From positions 1,591,501 to 1,655,500 of the forward strand of contig CP123444.1 of NCBI GenBank assembly GCA_029866965.1: DNA of 64,000 bases, in the 5' to 3' direction. A program made the translations under genes and the position numbers. Position 1 is the first letter of the stretch; the number at the start of each line of letters is the position of its first letter. This document shows positions 27,208 to 37,100 of the stretch, in pieces. The stretch is from Flavobacteriaceae bacterium YJPT1-3 (GTDB lineage Bacteria; Bacteroidota; Bacteroidia; Flavobacteriales; Flavobacteriaceae). Below the pieces are notes generated by a model. That model was given only the letters and a program-made list of their open reading frames with translations, was not told the origin of the DNA and searched no databases.

Positions 27208-28485
27208 TCAATACTTGTATTTCCCCTTCCAACGCACTTTAAGGAACTCCCGCTGCTGTTGTTCTCTAGCGTTGGCGGCGGGTTCGTAAAAGGTCGTACC
27301 CTGAAGCTCTTCGGGCATGAATTCCTGATCAATAAAATGATTGGGATGGTCATGGGCATATTGATATTGATCTCCATACCCTAGTTCTTTCATCAGCTTG
27401 GTGGGCGCATTGCGCAAGGGGAGAGGTACGGCCAGATCTCCGGTCGCTTTGACCGCTTGTTGTGCCTTATTGATCGCCATATAGGCCGCATTGCTCTTTG
27501 GAGAGGAGGCCAGGTAAGTAACACACTGACTTAGAATAATACGTGCCTCCGGAAATCCCACCGTAGTCACCGCCTGAAAGGTATTGTTGGCAATAACCAG
27601 CGCGGTTGGATTGGCATTACCGATATCTTCGGAGGCCAGGATGATCAACCGGCGTGCAATAAACTTGAGATCCTCCCCGCCTTCGATCATTCGGGCCAGC
27701 CAGTATACCCCTGCATTGGGGTCGCTTCCGCGAATGGACTTGATGAAGGCAGAAATAATGTCGTAATGCTGTTCGCCGGTTTTGTCATAGCGGGCGGCAT
27801 GCTGTTGCACCTTGCTGCTTACCAGCTCATCGGTGATCTCGATGGTATTGCTTTCAGCCCCCATCACCAGCAACTCAAAAATATTGAGCAATTTACGGGC
27901 ATCTCCACCACTCAATCGAAGTAGGGCATGAGTTTCCTTTAAGATGATATTCCTCTTCGACAACACTTCATCTTGAGTGCGAGCGCGTTCTAGCAGTCGC
28001 TCCAGGTCTTCTTTCCCGAAAGGATTGAGTACGTAAACCTGACAGCGGGAAAGCAGCGCCGGAATCACCTCAAAACTGGGATTCTCTGTGGTCGCACCGA
28101 TCAAGGTGACCCAACCTTTTTCAACAGCGCCTAGCAAGGAATCTTGTTGAGACTTGCTAAAGCGGTGAATCTCATCAATAAAGAGAATGGGATTCTTTTG
28201 GGTAAAAAGTCCGCCGCTCTGTTTTGCTTTTTCGATGACTTCTCTGACATCTTTAACCCCACTGCTGATCGCACTTAGGGTATAAAAAGGCCTGCCGGAG
28301 GTCTCGGCAATGATGGCGGCCAGCGTGGTTTTACCCACTCCCGGTGGACCCCAAAGTAGTAGTGATGGGATGCTGCCTTGTTGTATAGCCGCACGCAACG
28401 TTCCTTTAGGACCTACCAAATGATCCTGGCTGAGATAATCATCCAAAGTTTTGGGACGCATGCGTTCTGCCAGAGGTGTATTCAT
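27208..28485 (-). CDS. rarA: Replication-associated recombination protein A
   Basis: AAA+ ATPase of 425 aa (RarA/MgsA) that acts at stalled replication forks. The P-loop GPPGVGKT is at 46-53, Walker B is [10 protein letters not shown], sensor 1 is [13 protein letters not shown], and the C-terminal tetramerisation part ([31 protein letters not shown], quoted by its ends [10 protein letters not shown] and FIARRL) is typical. It converges on the FG-GAP gene with no base between the stops (TGATCA). A -7-like box lies five bases before the ATG. Confidence 0.96.
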   Translation of the reverse strand: MNTPLAERMRPKTLDDYLSQDHLVGPKGTLRAAIQQGSIPSLLLWGPPGVGKTTLAAIIAETSGRPFYTLSAISSGVKDVREVIEKAKQSGGLFTQKNPILFIDEIHRFSKSQQDSLLGAVEKGWVTLIGATTENPSFEVIPALLSRCQVYVLNPFGKEDLERLLERARTQDEVLSKRNIILKETHALLRLSGGDARKLLNIFELLVMGAESNTIEITDELVSSKVQQHAARYDKTGEQHYDIISAFIKSIRGSDPNAGVYWLARMIEGGEDLKFIARRLIILASEDIGNANPTALVIANNTFQAVTTVGFPEARIILSQCVTYLASSPKSNAAYMAINKAQQAVKATGDLAVPLPLRNAPTKLMKELGYGDQYQYAHDHPNHFIDQEFMPEELQGTTFYEPAANAREQQQREFLKVRWKGKYKY

Positions 28486-28489
28486 GGGG

Positions 28490-28497
28490 CAAAAATA
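28490..28497 (-). promoter_or_regulatory. -7 box next to the rarA start
   Basis: TATTTTTG on the minus strand matches TAnnTTTG. It ends only five bases before the ATG, so transcripts from it would have almost no leader. No TTTG lies at the 19-base spacing. Confidence 0.35.
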
Positions 28498-28570
28498 GCT
28501 ATTTTGCAGAGCACGACTGACAATATTTCCAGAATTGAAATGCTGGTCAGCGTTTTGCGTTTAAAGCTGT

Positions 28571-29332
28571 ATGCGAACTAAACCGGATATTCGATTTACT
28601 CCTGAAGCGATCCTTTTTCCAGTGGTGCTGTTGCTACTACTGTGGTTGGTGCTCTGGTACGAATTACGCTTTGGTCATAACCTATCCAGGTACGGTGTTT
28701 TGCCTCGTCAATGGACGGGTTTACGTGGGATCCTATTTGGTCCGCTGTTGCATTCCGGATTGCCCCATCTTTGGCACAACACCATTCCTGTGCTGGTATT
28801 GAGTATGGCTTTGATCTATTTCTACAGGCGTATCTCCTGGAGCGTGTTTATCTGGATCTGGCTGGGTGCCGGTGTGGGAACCTGGCTGATTGGACGCTCC
28901 TCCTATCATATCGGTATGAGTGGGGTCATTTATGGCCTGGTCGCCTTTCTGTTCTTTAAAGGGATCTTTGCTCGGTACTATCGGTTGGTGGCACTTTCGC
29001 TCATCGTGGTGTTCCTTTATGGAAGCCTGATCTGGGGTACCCTTCCGCTCAAGGACGGCATTTCCTGGGAAGGCCATCTTTCGGGTTTTGTGGTCGGCTT
29101 TATTCTGGCGTTATGCTTTCGCGAAAGCATACCTAAGCCCAAACTCTACATCTGGCAACGGGAAGATTACAATCCCGAGGAAGATGCATTTATGCGTCAG
29201 TTTGATGAGGATGGGAATTTTATAGAAACGGTACGTGAAGAATCGCAGTGGGTGGAAGACCATACGTTAGGAAAGACGTTGCCGAACGATCTCATAGAGA
29301 AACGCCCCACAGGCGACCGAGACGTTGAGTGA
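28571..29332 (+). CDS. Rhomboid family intramembrane serine protease
   Basis: 253 aa with six transmembrane segments. The catalytic dyad is Ser117 in GMSG and His169 in EGHLSG. His61/His66/His69-Asn70 in HSGLPHLWHN form the conserved L1/helix-2 block. It cleaves transmembrane substrates within the inner membrane; substrates are unknown. A soluble acidic tail of about 65 residues follows. The palindrome at 29115 is read as FRES right after the last helix. Its 3' end overlaps rlmB by 66 bases on the opposite strand. Confidence 0.93.
   Translation: MRTKPDIRFTPEAILFPVVLLLLLWLVLWYELRFGHNLSRYGVLPRQWTGLRGILFGPLLHSGLPHLWHNTIPVLVLSMALIYFYRRISWSVFIWIWLGAGVGTWLIGRSSYHIGMSGVIYGLVAFLFFKGIFARYYRLVALSLIVVFLYGSLIWGTLPLKDGISWEGHLSGFVVGFILALCFRESIPKPKLYIWQREDYNPEEDAFMRQFDEDGNFIETVREESQWVEDHTLGKTLPNDLIEKRPTGDRDVE
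29113..29130. repeat. 18-base palindrome, GCTTTCGCGAAAGC family, copy 7
   Basis: Perfect core extended by AT on both sides to ATGCTTTCGCGAAAGCAT. It lies in the rhomboid gene and is read as FRES, a third reading frame. Confidence 0.9.
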
Positions 29333-30004
29333 TTCGATGGGGCCGGTCATAGGGAGCTTTACTAGCTCATCCGCCGTCTTTAAAACTCCGTGGGATACGC
29401 CTTTGCCTTCGCTGCCCATAATGAGGGCCAGGGGAGCGGTAAGATCGTTCTCATAGACGGTTTGCGAGGCTTTCTCGGTAGCAGCTATCGTCTTAATTCC
29501 AGAGCCCTGGAGGTAGAACAATGCATCTTTAATATGATCTACGCGGCAAATAGGTACATGAAAAAGCCCACCCGCCGATGTTTTAACCGTATCTGCATTA
29601 ACCGGGGCGCCACCGCTCTTTTGAATGATGATCCCTTGCACCCCGGTACAGGCAGCCGTACGAATGATGGCTCCAAAGTTCCGGGCATCGGTCAATTGAT
29701 CGAGGATCAGCAATAATGGGGTCTGCGAAGCATTGAGGGATCGCTCCACCAGGGTCTCCAGATCCATAAAGCGAATGGGAGAAATGGTAGCATAGGCCCC
29801 CTGATGGTTTTTTTTGGTGAGTCGGTCGAGTTTCTGCACCGGTACGTAGGCCACACTGATCTGTTCTTTTTTAATCAGTTGTTCTAATTCTTGTGTCAAG
29901 GCATTGGAGGCGCTGCCGCGTTGCAAAAAGATCTTAGTGATCTCTTTTCCCGCCTTGATGGCCTCTATAATGGAGCGAGTTCCATAGATTTCTTTCTGAA
30001 TCAT
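29267..30004 (-). CDS. rlmB: 23S rRNA 2'-O-ribose methyltransferase, RlmB/TrmH type
   Basis: 245-aa SPOUT methyltransferase that methylates a ribose in 23S rRNA. An N-terminal L30e-like substrate-binding part (YGTRSIIEAIKAGKEITKIFL) precedes the knotted SAM domain with NFGAIIRTA, IMGSEGKGVS and IESLNVSVACGAFLYE. It overlaps the convergent rhomboid gene by 66 bases and sits 24 bases downstream of the arylsulfotransferase-like gene. The target base is inferred from the family only. Confidence 0.92.
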   Translation of the reverse strand: MIQKEIYGTRSIIEAIKAGKEITKIFLQRGSASNALTQELEQLIKKEQISVAYVPVQKLDRLTKKNHQGAYATISPIRFMDLETLVERSLNASQTPLLLILDQLTDARNFGAIIRTAACTGVQGIIIQKSGGAPVNADTVKTSAGGLFHVPICRVDHIKDALFYLQGSGIKTIAATEKASQTVYENDLTAPLALIMGSEGKGVSHGVLKTADELVKLPMTGPIESLNVSVACGAFLYEIVRQRLS

Positions 30005-30028
30005 AATTTGAACTATAAAAAGAGGTAC

Positions 30029-31378
30029 TCAATCGATATTAAAAGGAGCTAAGGCCGGACTAGAATTGTCATAGGGATAGATGCGCCAAAAAAAGCCTTC
30101 TCCGTTGAATTTCCATACAACCTCCTTAGTTCTTGTAACTTCCCAGGCTCCAAAGTCACCTTCGGTAATCAGAATATTGCCATTGGGTAGTTCGATTGCT
30201 CCAGAGACCTTAGAAGAGTATAAATCCGGATGAGAAAATTCCCAGAGAATCTCTAACTCATTTTTTTGATCATTAAGCAGTTCGAAGGTAGACGGCAGCG
30301 CGAATTCGTAAACAGTGGATTGAGTATCTCCATTATTCCCGTTCATAAAAAGTAGCAAAGTATCATAATTCCCATTTAGCTTTAAATTTGGAAAGTGATT
30401 ATTGTAGAATAGTCTCTCCCCAAAAGGGCTACTGTAGGCCTGAGGATTCCCGAATCGATAGATTAGATCACCTCCTTTATTATAGTTACCTCCTGTAGAG
30501 CCAGAAGCCTCAGCAGTTGTTGTAGAATGATCAATTATCCAAACTTCACTATAAAAATTTATACTGATATATATGAGGTCTCGAGATTCGTCGTATTCAA
30601 TGCCGTTTGCGTGCATAATATCTCCAGATTCATTTGGATTGTAATTAATATCAATTCGTTCTGGATGTTTAGAAATATTACCATAGTTGGGCTTATTAGG
30701 ATCAGAATCTTGAATAAGATGATCCCAACTATTCCATTGCCATACGATCTCTTTTGAACTTATCTCAATTTCATAAATGCTTTCTGGAAAAATGTCGTAG
30801 TTATACTTAAATCCTGAATCTTGAGCTTCATGTGCAGATTTTCGTTTCCAAACCAAAACCAATAGATTTCCGTTGGGGAGCATCTCCGTATCGTGATGTG
30901 CTATTTCTTCATAGGAAGAAATAGGATACTCCCAAGCAATGGCGTTTTCAGGCGTTATGATTTGCAAAAGTCCTCCAAAACCTCCGAAGGTAATTTCTGG
31001 AGAAGTAGCTTCCAGAAGTGATAGAAGGGTTCCATCTTCTTGTAGCACACAGTCGTTTCCTAACCCAGATTTAAGCTCCCACTCATGTAAGATTTCTGCT
31101 TCTTTATTCATAAGATAAACCCGATTGTTAAAGGCGTCATTAACGAGTAAGTGACTGGGATCAACCAATTCTTCCTTAAATACAAAGATTTCTCCTACAG
31201 CTTCAGAATCAGAAGGACTTTGATCTTCAGGATTATCCGAGTTGTTATCAGGTTGATCAGGTGAGGGATTAACAACTTCAGGTTCTAGAAAAGTAGAGGT
31301 GGAGTCATCTTTGGAGCAAGCAGTCAAGAAAAGTATGAGTATAATAAGTCTGATAAAGGAGTGAGGTTGCATAATCAA
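30029..31378 (-). CDS. Arylsulfotransferase-like (ASST) surface lipoprotein
   Basis: 449-aa lipoprotein: signal peptide ending FLTAC, then SKDDS and a Pro/Asp/Asn-rich spacer, then a beta-propeller-like domain. Signature pieces are HHDTEMLPNGNLLVL, DIMHANGIEYDESRDLIYIS and GAIELPNGNILITEGDFGAWEV, as in arylsulfate sulfotransferase-family proteins. Those bacterial enzymes move sulfate between phenols; activity here is unproven. Sampled stretches are about 33-35% GC, against about 50% in rarA, so the gene may be acquired. A Met two codons in is an alternative start. Confidence 0.8.
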   Translation of the reverse strand: MIMQPHSFIRLIILILFLTACSKDDSTSTFLEPEVVNPSPDQPDNNSDNPEDQSPSDSEAVGEIFVFKEELVDPSHLLVNDAFNNRVYLMNKEAEILHEWELKSGLGNDCVLQEDGTLLSLLEATSPEITFGGFGGLLQIITPENAIAWEYPISSYEEIAHHDTEMLPNGNLLVLVWKRKSAHEAQDSGFKYNYDIFPESIYEIEISSKEIVWQWNSWDHLIQDSDPNKPNYGNISKHPERIDINYNPNESGDIMHANGIEYDESRDLIYISINFYSEVWIIDHSTTTAEASGSTGGNYNKGGDLIYRFGNPQAYSSPFGERLFYNNHFPNLKLNGNYDTLLLFMNGNNGDTQSTVYEFALPSTFELLNDQKNELEILWEFSHPDLYSSKVSGAIELPNGNILITEGDFGAWEVTRTKEVVWKFNGEGFFWRIYPYDNSSPALAPFNID

Positions 31379-31447
31379 AGGGATTAAAAAATCATTTGGT
31401 AAAGGTAAGGTAAAACTGAATTTTTGAAGATGATTGTTTCACGTATC

Positions 31448-31476
31448 AAAAAAGGGCTGCGTAAAGCAGCCCTTTT
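31448..31476 (-). terminator. Intrinsic terminator of the second SusCD operon
   Basis: Perfect 11-base-pair stem (31450-31460 with 31466-31476, core GGGCTGC), loop GTAAA, then at least six T on the minus strand. It lies 26 bases after the 31502 stop codon. Confidence 0.9.
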
Positions 31477-31501
31477 AATTAATGGTATATAGCGAGAATG
31501 A

Positions 31502-32482
31502 TTACGACCCAATAAGAGCAGACCAATCTTCGCCATCAGTTCTAGTTAGCGTTACGGTACTTTGCTCCCCATAAGCACTTAACCAAGTAAAGGTTAAGTC
31601 AGAGCCACTAACGGAAACATCACTTATCTCCCAGGCATCACCAAATTGGTCGGTACCTCCATAAGTCAAATCTCCACACACATCTGAAAGAAAGAGTGTT
31701 CCAGCTGCGCCATCACCACATCCAGGATCAGCACCATTATATACTACACAGTAATATCCGAAATCAAAGAATCCAGAGGCATAGGTATACGTAGTTGCAC
31801 TATTTTCTTGACGAACTAAAGAGTCAGTCCCAGATGGAGAACCTAAATCTCCTAGAGACGCACCTTGGAAAAAGAAGTCTGTAGCTACCCAATCGAACTC
31901 AACATTCAAATCTGATGGACAGATAATTGAAGGTGTGTATAAAAATGGAGATGCTAAGAAAGAACCAGTAATGGTATTCGAATTAGTATCATTTGAATAC
32001 CTTCTGCCATCGGTTAAGACGAGTTCAAAGCGAACAGTAAATTGATCGCCCCCATCTAGATTGTCACCTGAGACGCCTGTAAAACTGAGTAATTCATCGT
32101 AAGTTAATACAAATTCTGTGCGAGGAAGACCAAACGGCCCCTCGAAGAAGTCAGCTGGACTTAAAGTAGTGAATAGCGCTTCAGCTACGTCCATATCCAT
32201 AGCACCGTCTGCAACAGTATTATCTCTAAAACCAACGTAAACTTCTACTTGATCCAATAAATCACCATCCTGATAATCTTGCTCTTCTAGGATGACGCGA
32301 AATTCAGCATCACCATCTGGATTACCTAATGGTAATTCGTTGGATAAGAGGCTCACCTGCCGTAAGATAGCTCCTCTTTGGGTTTCACTTGTAACTAGAT
32401 CAACAGTTTTGTCATCAGATTCACAAGCGATAAAACCTGCAAGTACAAGGGCAAAAGCTGATATTTTAAAATATTTGTTCAT
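31502..32482 (-). CDS. SusCD-associated surface lipoprotein
   Basis: 326-aa lipoprotein (Cys20, then ESDDK), third gene of the operon with the susC at 37426 and the susD-like at 34154. Mature region is beta-rich and acidic, with Ig-like segments (FVLTYDELLSFTGVSGDNL) and four late cysteines (CVVYNGADPGCGDG, DVCGDL) likely paired. Proteins in this position are often surface glycan- or peptide-binding partners of SusCD. No enzyme motif is visible and I cannot name the ligand. Confidence 0.8.
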   Translation of the reverse strand: MNKYFKISAFALVLAGFIACESDDKTVDLVTSETQRGAILRQVSLLSNELPLGNPDGDAEFRVILEEQDYQDGDLLDQVEVYVGFRDNTVADGAMDMDVAEALFTTLSPADFFEGPFGLPRTEFVLTYDELLSFTGVSGDNLDGGDQFTVRFELVLTDGRRYSNDTNSNTITGSFLASPFLYTPSIICPSDLNVEFDWVATDFFFQGASLGDLGSPSGTDSLVRQENSATTYTYASGFFDFGYYCVVYNGADPGCGDGAAGTLFLSDVCGDLTYGGTDQFGDAWEISDVSVSGSDLTFTWLSAYGEQSTVTLTRTDGEDWSALIGS

Positions 32483-32495
32483 AATGCTATATTGT

Positions 32496-34154
32496 TTAGT
32501 TAGCTGGTGGGAATGCCGGGAACGCTGGATTAGTGTCCCAGAAAACTTGCTCAGTTAACGTTTGCTTTTGAGTTAAACTTGGATTGGTAATTACCTCGTT
32601 GGCTGGGTACAAGAACGTTCTTGGGAACGGTCCTGGCTCAGGCTCCCAACTTGGTGCCAGTGTCGTTGGATAACCGGTTCTGCGGTAGAAGTTATAGGCT
32701 TCTGTTGCACCTCCGTAAAGCGTTACCCAGTATTGCTGTGAAAGAACATTCCACTTCGCCATCATGTCACCAGAAACAAACTGGCTTTCAATAGACGCTT
32801 TGAAATCTACGATATCAGAAGAAGACGGCTCAAAGCTTAAGTCAGCGTTGGCGTCAACTGCAGCAAAAGAAGAAACTTTCTCCACGGACTTGTCGATACC
32901 ATCCATCATGAAGTCAAGGGCTACAGTAGTATTACCTGCCTGCATAGCACGATCTGCTCTCCAAAAGTCTACATAAGAAGCGAGTAGAATAGGAGCAATT
33001 CCTGCTCCACCACCACCAGTTCCTAGGTCGAGACGATCATAGGTATTGTCGTCAAACAAACCACCAGCTGGATAAACACCCACTGCAGTGCGCAAGAAGT
33101 TATCCGGAGGAGTTCCTTCGTCGTTACCGTGGCTACGTCCCCAGTACCCATTAGGAACACTACAATATACAAATCCGGTGTAGTGATCTGGCGGAATGGC
33201 TAGTGAACACGCCAACACTTCTTCATTGGGCGGTGCATCTGCACCAGGAGTCATGTCTTGCTGACGGTAGAAATAATATCTCAAGCGAGGATCATCCTGT
33301 TCCAACATGTAGTTCATCAACCAGTTAGACTGATAGATATTTGCGCCGGAAGGCGTGTAGTCTGCCGCATAGTCTGGATGTCTGTTATCCGGGTTCAACA
33401 CGTTAGTACCGTAATTGAATTGGAAATCATCATCGATTGAAGAGATAAAGTTACCTCCAGCGATAATTTGATCAAAAGCAGCTAAATTACCCGTAGTCTG
33501 GTAAGCTTTCAAGCGAACGGTGTTGATCATTTTGATCCACTTGCTGGTGTCACCAGCATAAAACAGATCGTTATCAGGAGCGATCAAATTAGAACCACTT
33601 AATAAAGCTTCTGCTTCGTCGAGTAATCCAAGAGCCGTAGCGTAAATCTCTTCACCGCTATCTAAATTAGGTGCCGGAAATTCTGCAGGATTCAAAGCCT
33701 CAGACCAAGTCGCTTCGCCGATATAGTCAGTCAATTGCAACAAGGTGTGCGCTTGAAGCGCTTTCCCAATTCCTAAGTGGAAATCGAAATCACCACCAGA
33801 CTCTGCATTGATAGCTTCAATAGCGGCAATGTTGGTGAACATACCGACTGCGGGAGTACCTGCACTACTGTAGGCTCGAGCCCAGGATCCACTCATGGTG
33901 TTACCCGGGTAGTTGTTAAAGTAAATCAAACCGAACATGTAGTCGATTCGGACTACTTCAGCACCCAAATCACTCAAGACTTCTTGATTGGTGATGTAGG
34001 CCAGCTGCGTAGAATTAAGGAGGAGGTTAGCATCTGCCTGATCAACCGCAAGGTCATTAGGTGTTACCAACAGGTCCAACTCTGTGGTTTCGCAAGAGTA
34101 GAAGACGCTGCTTCCCACTGCGAGGATTAATAAATATTTAAATAAACTTTTCAT
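32496..34154 (-). CDS. SusD/RagB-like nutrient-binding lipoprotein (SusD-like 2 type)
   Basis: 552-aa outer-membrane lipoprotein (Cys21) that captures ligand as the lid of the SusC channel. The N-terminus (ADANLLLNSTQLAYITNQEVL) and LQLTDYIGEATWSEALNP followed by LLDEAEALLSG fit the SusD-like_2/SusD_RagB subgroup rather than classical SusD. It follows the susC gene by 26 bases. The substrate is unknown: no glycoside hydrolase, sulfatase or regulator lies in the operon. Confidence 0.9.
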   Translation of the reverse strand: MKSLFKYLLILAVGSSVFYSCETTELDLLVTPNDLAVDQADANLLLNSTQLAYITNQEVLSDLGAEVVRIDYMFGLIYFNNYPGNTMSGSWARAYSSAGTPAVGMFTNIAAIEAINAESGGDFDFHLGIGKALQAHTLLQLTDYIGEATWSEALNPAEFPAPNLDSGEEIYATALGLLDEAEALLSGSNLIAPDNDLFYAGDTSKWIKMINTVRLKAYQTTGNLAAFDQIIAGGNFISSIDDDFQFNYGTNVLNPDNRHPDYAADYTPSGANIYQSNWLMNYMLEQDDPRLRYYFYRQQDMTPGADAPPNEEVLACSLAIPPDHYTGFVYCSVPNGYWGRSHGNDEGTPPDNFLRTAVGVYPAGGLFDDNTYDRLDLGTGGGGAGIAPILLASYVDFWRADRAMQAGNTTVALDFMMDGIDKSVEKVSSFAAVDANADLSFEPSSSDIVDFKASIESQFVSGDMMAKWNVLSQQYWVTLYGGATEAYNFYRRTGYPTTLAPSWEPEPGPFPRTFLYPANEVITNPSLTQKQTLTEQVFWDTNPAFPAFPPAN

Positions 34155-34180
34155 AATGTATTTTGTTATTATGCTTTAGA

Positions 34181-37100
34181 TTAGAATGATGCTTTTACGC
34201 TTAGACCATATCGTCTTGAACTTGGTCCGTTCAAGTAGTCAAAACCTCTACCGTTACCTACACCTAGACCAGCTACGTTAGGATCAAAGTTTGCACCATC
34301 TGGAGTATTGTAAGCATCGAACCACAGGTTAAATCCTTGTGCAGTTACGCTTAATGATCCAAAAGGAGTTCTTTCTAAAGCCTTTTTACTAAAGCTGTAT
34401 CCTAAGGAGATTTCCTGTAGACGGATCACCGATCCATCGTATACGGTCAATTCTTTAGGACCAAACAATAAGTTAGAGAAATAGTATGTAGAGTTGTTGA
34501 TCTGGATTTCGTTTGGCTGTCCTGTGTTCTGGTTAATACCTGGCAGCACATAAGTGTTCAAACGATCTTCAGTTTCAACGATAAGACCACGACCTAGTAG
34601 AGTAGCTACAGTAGCGGCTGCTACATCACCACCCTTGGTGTGACTGATCTGGAAACCTAAATTCCAGTTTTTGAATGAAAGGGAGTTGATCCAGTTCATT
34701 ACATAGTCTGGATTAGGATTACCAATGATAGGAGTGATCGAACGACCATCTGCTAAAGTTTCATCCTCATCGATAACATAGTTACCGGCAGAGTTAGTTA
34801 AAAAGTTGCCATTGTCATCTCGCCCAATCTGTGTACCAACGATAACCCCTAGTTGCTCTCCGCGAATAGCTGCGTTACCACCTAATACGGGGTCTAAGGA
34901 ACCGGCGTAAACAATGATATCTTGCGATAATTCTGTAACGATTTGCTCACTAGTGGTGAAGTTTAAACGAGAATTCCAGTTGAATCCATCATCACTCTTG
35001 AATACGTCTACCGCTAAGTCAGCTTCGTAACCGTCACCTTCTACCTTACCAATGTTGGTTTGGGTCAAAGTAAATCCGGTGGAAGGAGCCAAGTTCTCAA
35101 AAACGATCAGGTCTTCAGTAGCTCTATTGAAGTAAGAGAATTCAAGACTTACACGATTGTTGAATAATCGAGTATCGAAACCAAGTTCGAATTCAGAGAT
35201 AAGCTCTGGCTTCAAGTCAGGGTTTGCACGGAAGTTATCCACCTGGTTCGTAGTAATTCCACCGTCATCACCACGGACTAAAGTGTTTTGCTCAGCAACG
35301 GATACCGTAGGAAATCCATCAGGGAAACCTGCAGAGGTACCGTAACCCGCACGTAATTTCAAGAAGTTAAGACCACCATCAGAACGTAGTCCCTCAAAGG
35401 CTGCTGTAGGCAGGAAGGAGACACTTGCAGACGGATACGTCTTATTGTTGTTCTCTGTAGTCAGGTTAGAAACCCAGTCAGTTCTAGACGACAAGGTTAA
35501 GTATAGCATGTCATCAAAATCAAGAGACGCTTGTCCGAATACACCAACAATGTTTTGGAAGGTGGTAAACTGAATAGGCAAGGTAGTCTCATAGTTGAAG
35601 TGACGCTGAATGCCAAATACCAATTGGCCTGTACTACTTGCGCCCTGACGGTCAAACTCTCTAGAACGTGTTGATGCACCAATGTTGAACGATAAACCGA
35701 AACGATCACTAAGATCAAAGTCACCGTTGAAGATCAAGTCATGGTTCCAGATACGAGCATTGTTATCGAAGGTGTCTAATGCACCAAAGATAGCTCGGTT
35801 AAATTCAACACCACCACGGTTGGCACCGTTGACGTTGCGCTCATTATAGAAGTCTAAACCTGCACGATAAAGAACATTTAAGTTGTCAGAAATATCATAG
35901 GTTACTGAAGCCGTACCGAATACGCGGTGTGTCAACTGCGTATTAGAGATGTTTGCTACGATCCAGCGTGGGTTGATGATGTCGTTACCGTTACGATAGT
36001 AAACGCTACCGCCAGTAATTGGGTTTTGGAAGGGTAATCCCATCAAGTCGACACTACGTGGAGTAAAGAACACGTTTGCAAATACCGATAAACCTAAGGT
36101 ACCGTTACCACGACTCGCTGCAACAGGTGGAGTTACCACATCATTTCGCGAGAAGTTCAAGGTACCGGCAATGGTGAATTTGTTCGAAAGTTTAGTACGA
36201 CCACCTACCGATAGAGTAGTACGACGTTGAGTGTTTCCAGGAAGGAAACCTTCTTCGTCCAGGTGACCAAAATTTACGTTATATACCGTATTTCCATCAT
36301 CCGATCCACCATTAAAGTTGATCGACGTATTGCTGATTGCTCCTTTTCTAAAAAACTGCTTTACGTTATCATAAGGTCTCCAGTCATAACGCGTCCCTTG
36401 TAATTCTGGGAAAGCCTCACGAGTTGAAGCTACGTTAGTAGTTGAATACGGGTGCTCGATGGTTCCATCAGCTGCGATGGTGTTGTCTTGAAGATATCCA
36501 GAAACGCCTCCTGGCTCAAAACTAGGACCCCAGTTGGAGAAGAACCAACCAAATGACTGGTCAAAACCGTTACCGTAAGTGTTCTGGTATTCTGGGAATG
36601 AAGCAATTTCATTCACAAAGTAAGACTGATTAACGGTAATTTCATTTTTTTTAGGAGCGCCTGTATTCGCAGCACCTGCTTTTGTAGTAATGAGGATAAC
36701 TCCGTTACGTCCCTGTGTACCATAAAGTGTAGCCGCGGCCAATCCTTTAAGTACCTCGACCTTGGCAATGTTGTTAGGATCAAGATCTAAGAAACGGGAA
36801 GAACCGGTGTTACCGTTAAAGGCACTGGCATTGACTCCAGTTCCACTATTGTTAGTGTCACTACTAAAAGGAACACCATCCACAATAAATAAAGCCTGGT
36901 TACTTCCGTTAATGGAGTTGTAACCACGAATAACTACGTTGGTTGCAGATCCGGAAGTACCACTTGCAGAGGTAATCGCTACCCCAGATGCCTTACCAGA
37001 AAGAACACGGGCAACATCGCCTTCGGTACGTTGCTCCAGGTCTTCGCTTTGTACAGTACTCACCGCATAACCAAGAGCTTTTTTCTCCCGGCGAATCCCC

